Position numbers and translations under genes: made by a program
The notes under the pieces: model-generated
Seen by the model: the letters and a program-made list of their open reading frames with translations, nothing else
Told to the model about the DNA's origin: nothing
Databases searched by the model: none
Assembly: GCF_013403915.1 (NCBI RefSeq)
Contig: NZ_JABFDI010000001.1
Location: forward strand, 124,001-188,000
Direction of reading: 5' to 3'
DNA from: Winogradskyella pacifica
Lineage (GTDB): Bacteria; Bacteroidota; Bacteroidia; Flavobacteriales; Flavobacteriaceae
Length of the DNA stretch: 64,000 nt
Part shown: piece by piece, positions 62,516-64,000 of the stretch
Numbering within the stretch: the stretch's first letter is position 1
How the letters are laid out: each line of letters opens with the position of its first letter

Positions 62516-64000
62516 TTGAAAGTCTGTATTGCCGAAAAACCAAGTGTTGCTAGAGAAATCGCCTCTGTTTTAGGAGCTACCACCAAGCGTGATGGCTACT
62601 ACGAAGGTAATGGCTATGCTGTAACTTACACGTTTGGACATCTCTGTACACTATTCGAACCCGTTGATTATAAACCCTATTGGAAAAGTTGGGATTTAAA
62701 CAACTTACCTATGCTTCCTGAAAAATTTGAAGTTAAGGTGGCTAATAACGATGGGATTAAAAAGCAGTTTCGGATTGTAAAGAGTTTATTTGATAAAGCA
62801 GATGTTGTCATTAATTGTGGTGATGCTGGCCAAGAAGGAGAATTGATTCAGCGTTGGGTGATTAACAAAGCCAATTATAAAGGAAAAGTACAACGTTTAT
62901 GGATTTCGTCATTAACAACAGAAGCCATAAAAGAAGGCTTTAATAATCTAAAACCTTCTGAAAATTACGACAACCTTTATTATGCTGGTTTTTCGCGCTC
63001 CATTGGTGATTGGCTTTTAGGGATTAATGCCACACGATTATATACGGTTAAACATGGTGGTTATAAACAAGTTTTATCTGTAGGACGTGTTCAGACTCCT
63101 ACCCTTGCGATGCTTGTAAATCGTTTTAAAGAAATTGAAAACTTTGTACCACAGCCATATTGGGAATTACAAACATTATACAGAGATACCCTTTTTAGTT
63201 ATGAAGAAGGGCGTTTCTTGAAAATGGAGGATGGCGAAATTTTAGCCACCAAAGTCAAGGAACACGAATTTGAAATCGTATCGATAACCAAAAAGAAAGG
63301 AACTGAATACGCACCGAAGTTATTCGACTTAACAGGTCTACAAGTTTATTGTAATACGAAGTTTGGATTTTCAGCAGATGATACGCTTAAAATTGCTCAA
63401 AAATTATATGAGAAAAAAGCGGTAACATACCCAAGAGTTGATACTACATTCTTACCAAATGATGTGTATCCTAAAGTTAATGGGATTCTATCTAAATTAA
63501 CTGATTATGCAACGCTTACCGCACCTATTCTAAATAAAAAGATTAAGAAGTCATCACGCGTCTTTAATGATAAGAAAGTAACCGATCACCATGCCATCAT
63601 TCCAACCGGAATGCAAACACATCTGCAATATAATGAGCAGCAAGTTTATGATATTATCGTAAAACGTTTTATCGCTGTTTTTTATGATGATTGTAAAGTA
63701 TCGAATACGACTGTTATAGGAAAAGCGGCAGATGTTAACTTTAAAACTACAGGAAAAGAAATTTTATCTAAAGGTTGGCGGGTTGTTTTTGAGAAGAAAG
63801 ACACTTCGACTGTGCCCAGTGGAACAAAAGATAACCTATTGCCATCTTTTGTCAAGGGTGAAAAAGGCCCACACGAACCATCGTTTTTAGAGAAACAGAC
63901 CAAAGCTCCAAATTATTATACGGAAGCGACATTATTACGTGCTATGGAAACAGCAGGTAAGCAAGTTGAAGATGAAGAACTAAGGGATTTAATGAAAGAG
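62516..64000 (+). CDS. topB: DNA topoisomerase III (3' partial, TTG start)
   Basis: The frame starts at TTG 62516, which aligns with the usual opening KVCIAEKPSVAREIASVLGA; no ATG is available nearby. 495 codons run to the window edge. Toprim part: AEKPSVARE and GDAGQEGELIQRW; catalytic tyrosine region TYPRVDTTFLP; SVGRVQTPTLAMLV. Relaxes and decatenates DNA. Inside the variable linker before FVKGEKGPHEPSFLE lies a stretch resembling a dispersed genomic repeat. The C-terminal end is outside the window. Confidence 0.93.
   Translation, partial: MKVCIAEKPSVAREIASVLGATTKRDGYYEGNGYAVTYTFGHLCTLFEPVDYKPYWKSWDLNNLPMLPEKFEVKVANNDGIKKQFRIVKSLFDKADVVINCGDAGQEGELIQRWVINKANYKGKVQRLWISSLTTEAIKEGFNNLKPSENYDNLYYAGFSRSIGDWLLGINATRLYTVKHGGYKQVLSVGRVQTPTLAMLVNRFKEIENFVPQPYWELQTLYRDTLFSYEEGRFLKMEDGEILATKVKEHEFEIVSITKKKGTEYAPKLFDLTGLQVYCNTKFGFSADDTLKIAQKLYEKKAVTYPRVDTTFLPNDVYPKVNGILSKLTDYATLTAPILNKKIKKSSRVFNDKKVTDHHAIIPTGMQTHLQYNEQQVYDIIVKRFIAVFYDDCKVSNTTVIGKAADVNFKTTGKEILSKGWRVVFEKKDTSTVPSGTKDNLLPSFVKGEKGPHEPSFLEKQTKAPNYYTEATLLRAMETAGKQVEDEELRDLMKE
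63800..63822. repeat. Repeat-like segment inside topB
   Basis: GACACTTCGACTGTGCCCAG resembles the CTTCGACTGCGCTCAG family end found at 57390-57475, here in frame as DTSTVPSG. Confidence 0.45.

Overview
The window comes from a member of the Bacteroidota, most likely a marine-type Flavobacteriaceae. Support for this: low GC, SusC/SusD pairs, a type IX secretion (T9SS) C-terminal sorting domain, flavobacterial -7 promoter boxes (TAnnTTTG), weak or absent Shine-Dalgarno sequences, DUF6377, DUF6515 and DUF6266-like proteins, and LytS/LytTR two-component pairs. I saw no rRNA, tRNA or CRISPR array.

Layout. 1-6.5 kb: end of an unknown gene, then an RND multidrug efflux operon (adaptor, AcrB-type pump, OprM-type outer-membrane lipoprotein, TetR regulator). 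6.6-7.6 kb: a luciferase-like monooxygenase. 7.9-14.3 kb: a MacAB-TolC-like ABC efflux operon ending in its own LytS-type kinase and LytTR regulator. 14.4-20 kb: a small EF-hand lipoprotein, a DUF6515 protein, a Crp/Fnr regulator, two pirins, a micro-membrane protein and an outer-membrane barrel. 20.6-32.7 kb: a polysaccharide utilisation locus (DUF6377 regulator, SusC, SusD, SusE-like, two GH30 lipoproteins, a T9SS-secreted two-domain sugar-binding-like protein) closed by a strong terminator; the two GH30 enzymes suggest a beta-glucan, possibly beta-1,6-linked, as substrate. 32.7-34.2 kb: repeat-rich spacer with a thioredoxin-like gene.

34.2-40.3 kb holds the most unusual locus: two overlapping, visibly AT-rich genes. 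The first encodes a 1578-residue protein with a STAS-like start, a GHKL ATPase, two phosphoribosyltransferase-like domains and a second, degenerate GHKL domain. The second encodes a pseudo-receiver fused to a purine-nucleoside-phosphorylase-type domain. Receiver plus PNP is the layout of the ATP-cleaving effector of the Detocs anti-phage system, but the upstream partner here is not a normal histidine kinase. I infer a defence-type system with an undescribed sensor. A DUF6642 (caspase-like fold by inference) gene without the expected catalytic residues follows.

41.2-48.7 kb: a patchwork of small genes (DUF302, AraC, metallo-hydrolase, MoaF-like, O-methyltransferase, MsrQ-like, SnoaL-like) with two decayed genes (a SnoaL scrap and an HNH gene stopped at codon 3), two related low-complexity tracts, a CCAAACA-type repeat and a threefold ~110-bp palindromic repeat. 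48.7-62.3 kb: mostly housekeeping: MFS exporter, YihY/BrkB, peroxiredoxin, SDR, aldehyde dehydrogenase, cold-shock protein, LpxD, DEAD-box helicase, zinc-ribbon SDR, J-KTSC protein, SF2 helicase, M23-LysM peptidase. 62.5 kb to the end: DNA topoisomerase III, cut by the window edge and starting with TTG.

A short inverted repeat family (GTCAGTTCGAGTG type) recurs at least five times, clustered around the accessory genes; a second family (CTTCGACTGCGCTCAG type) occurs once between genes and apparently once inside topB.
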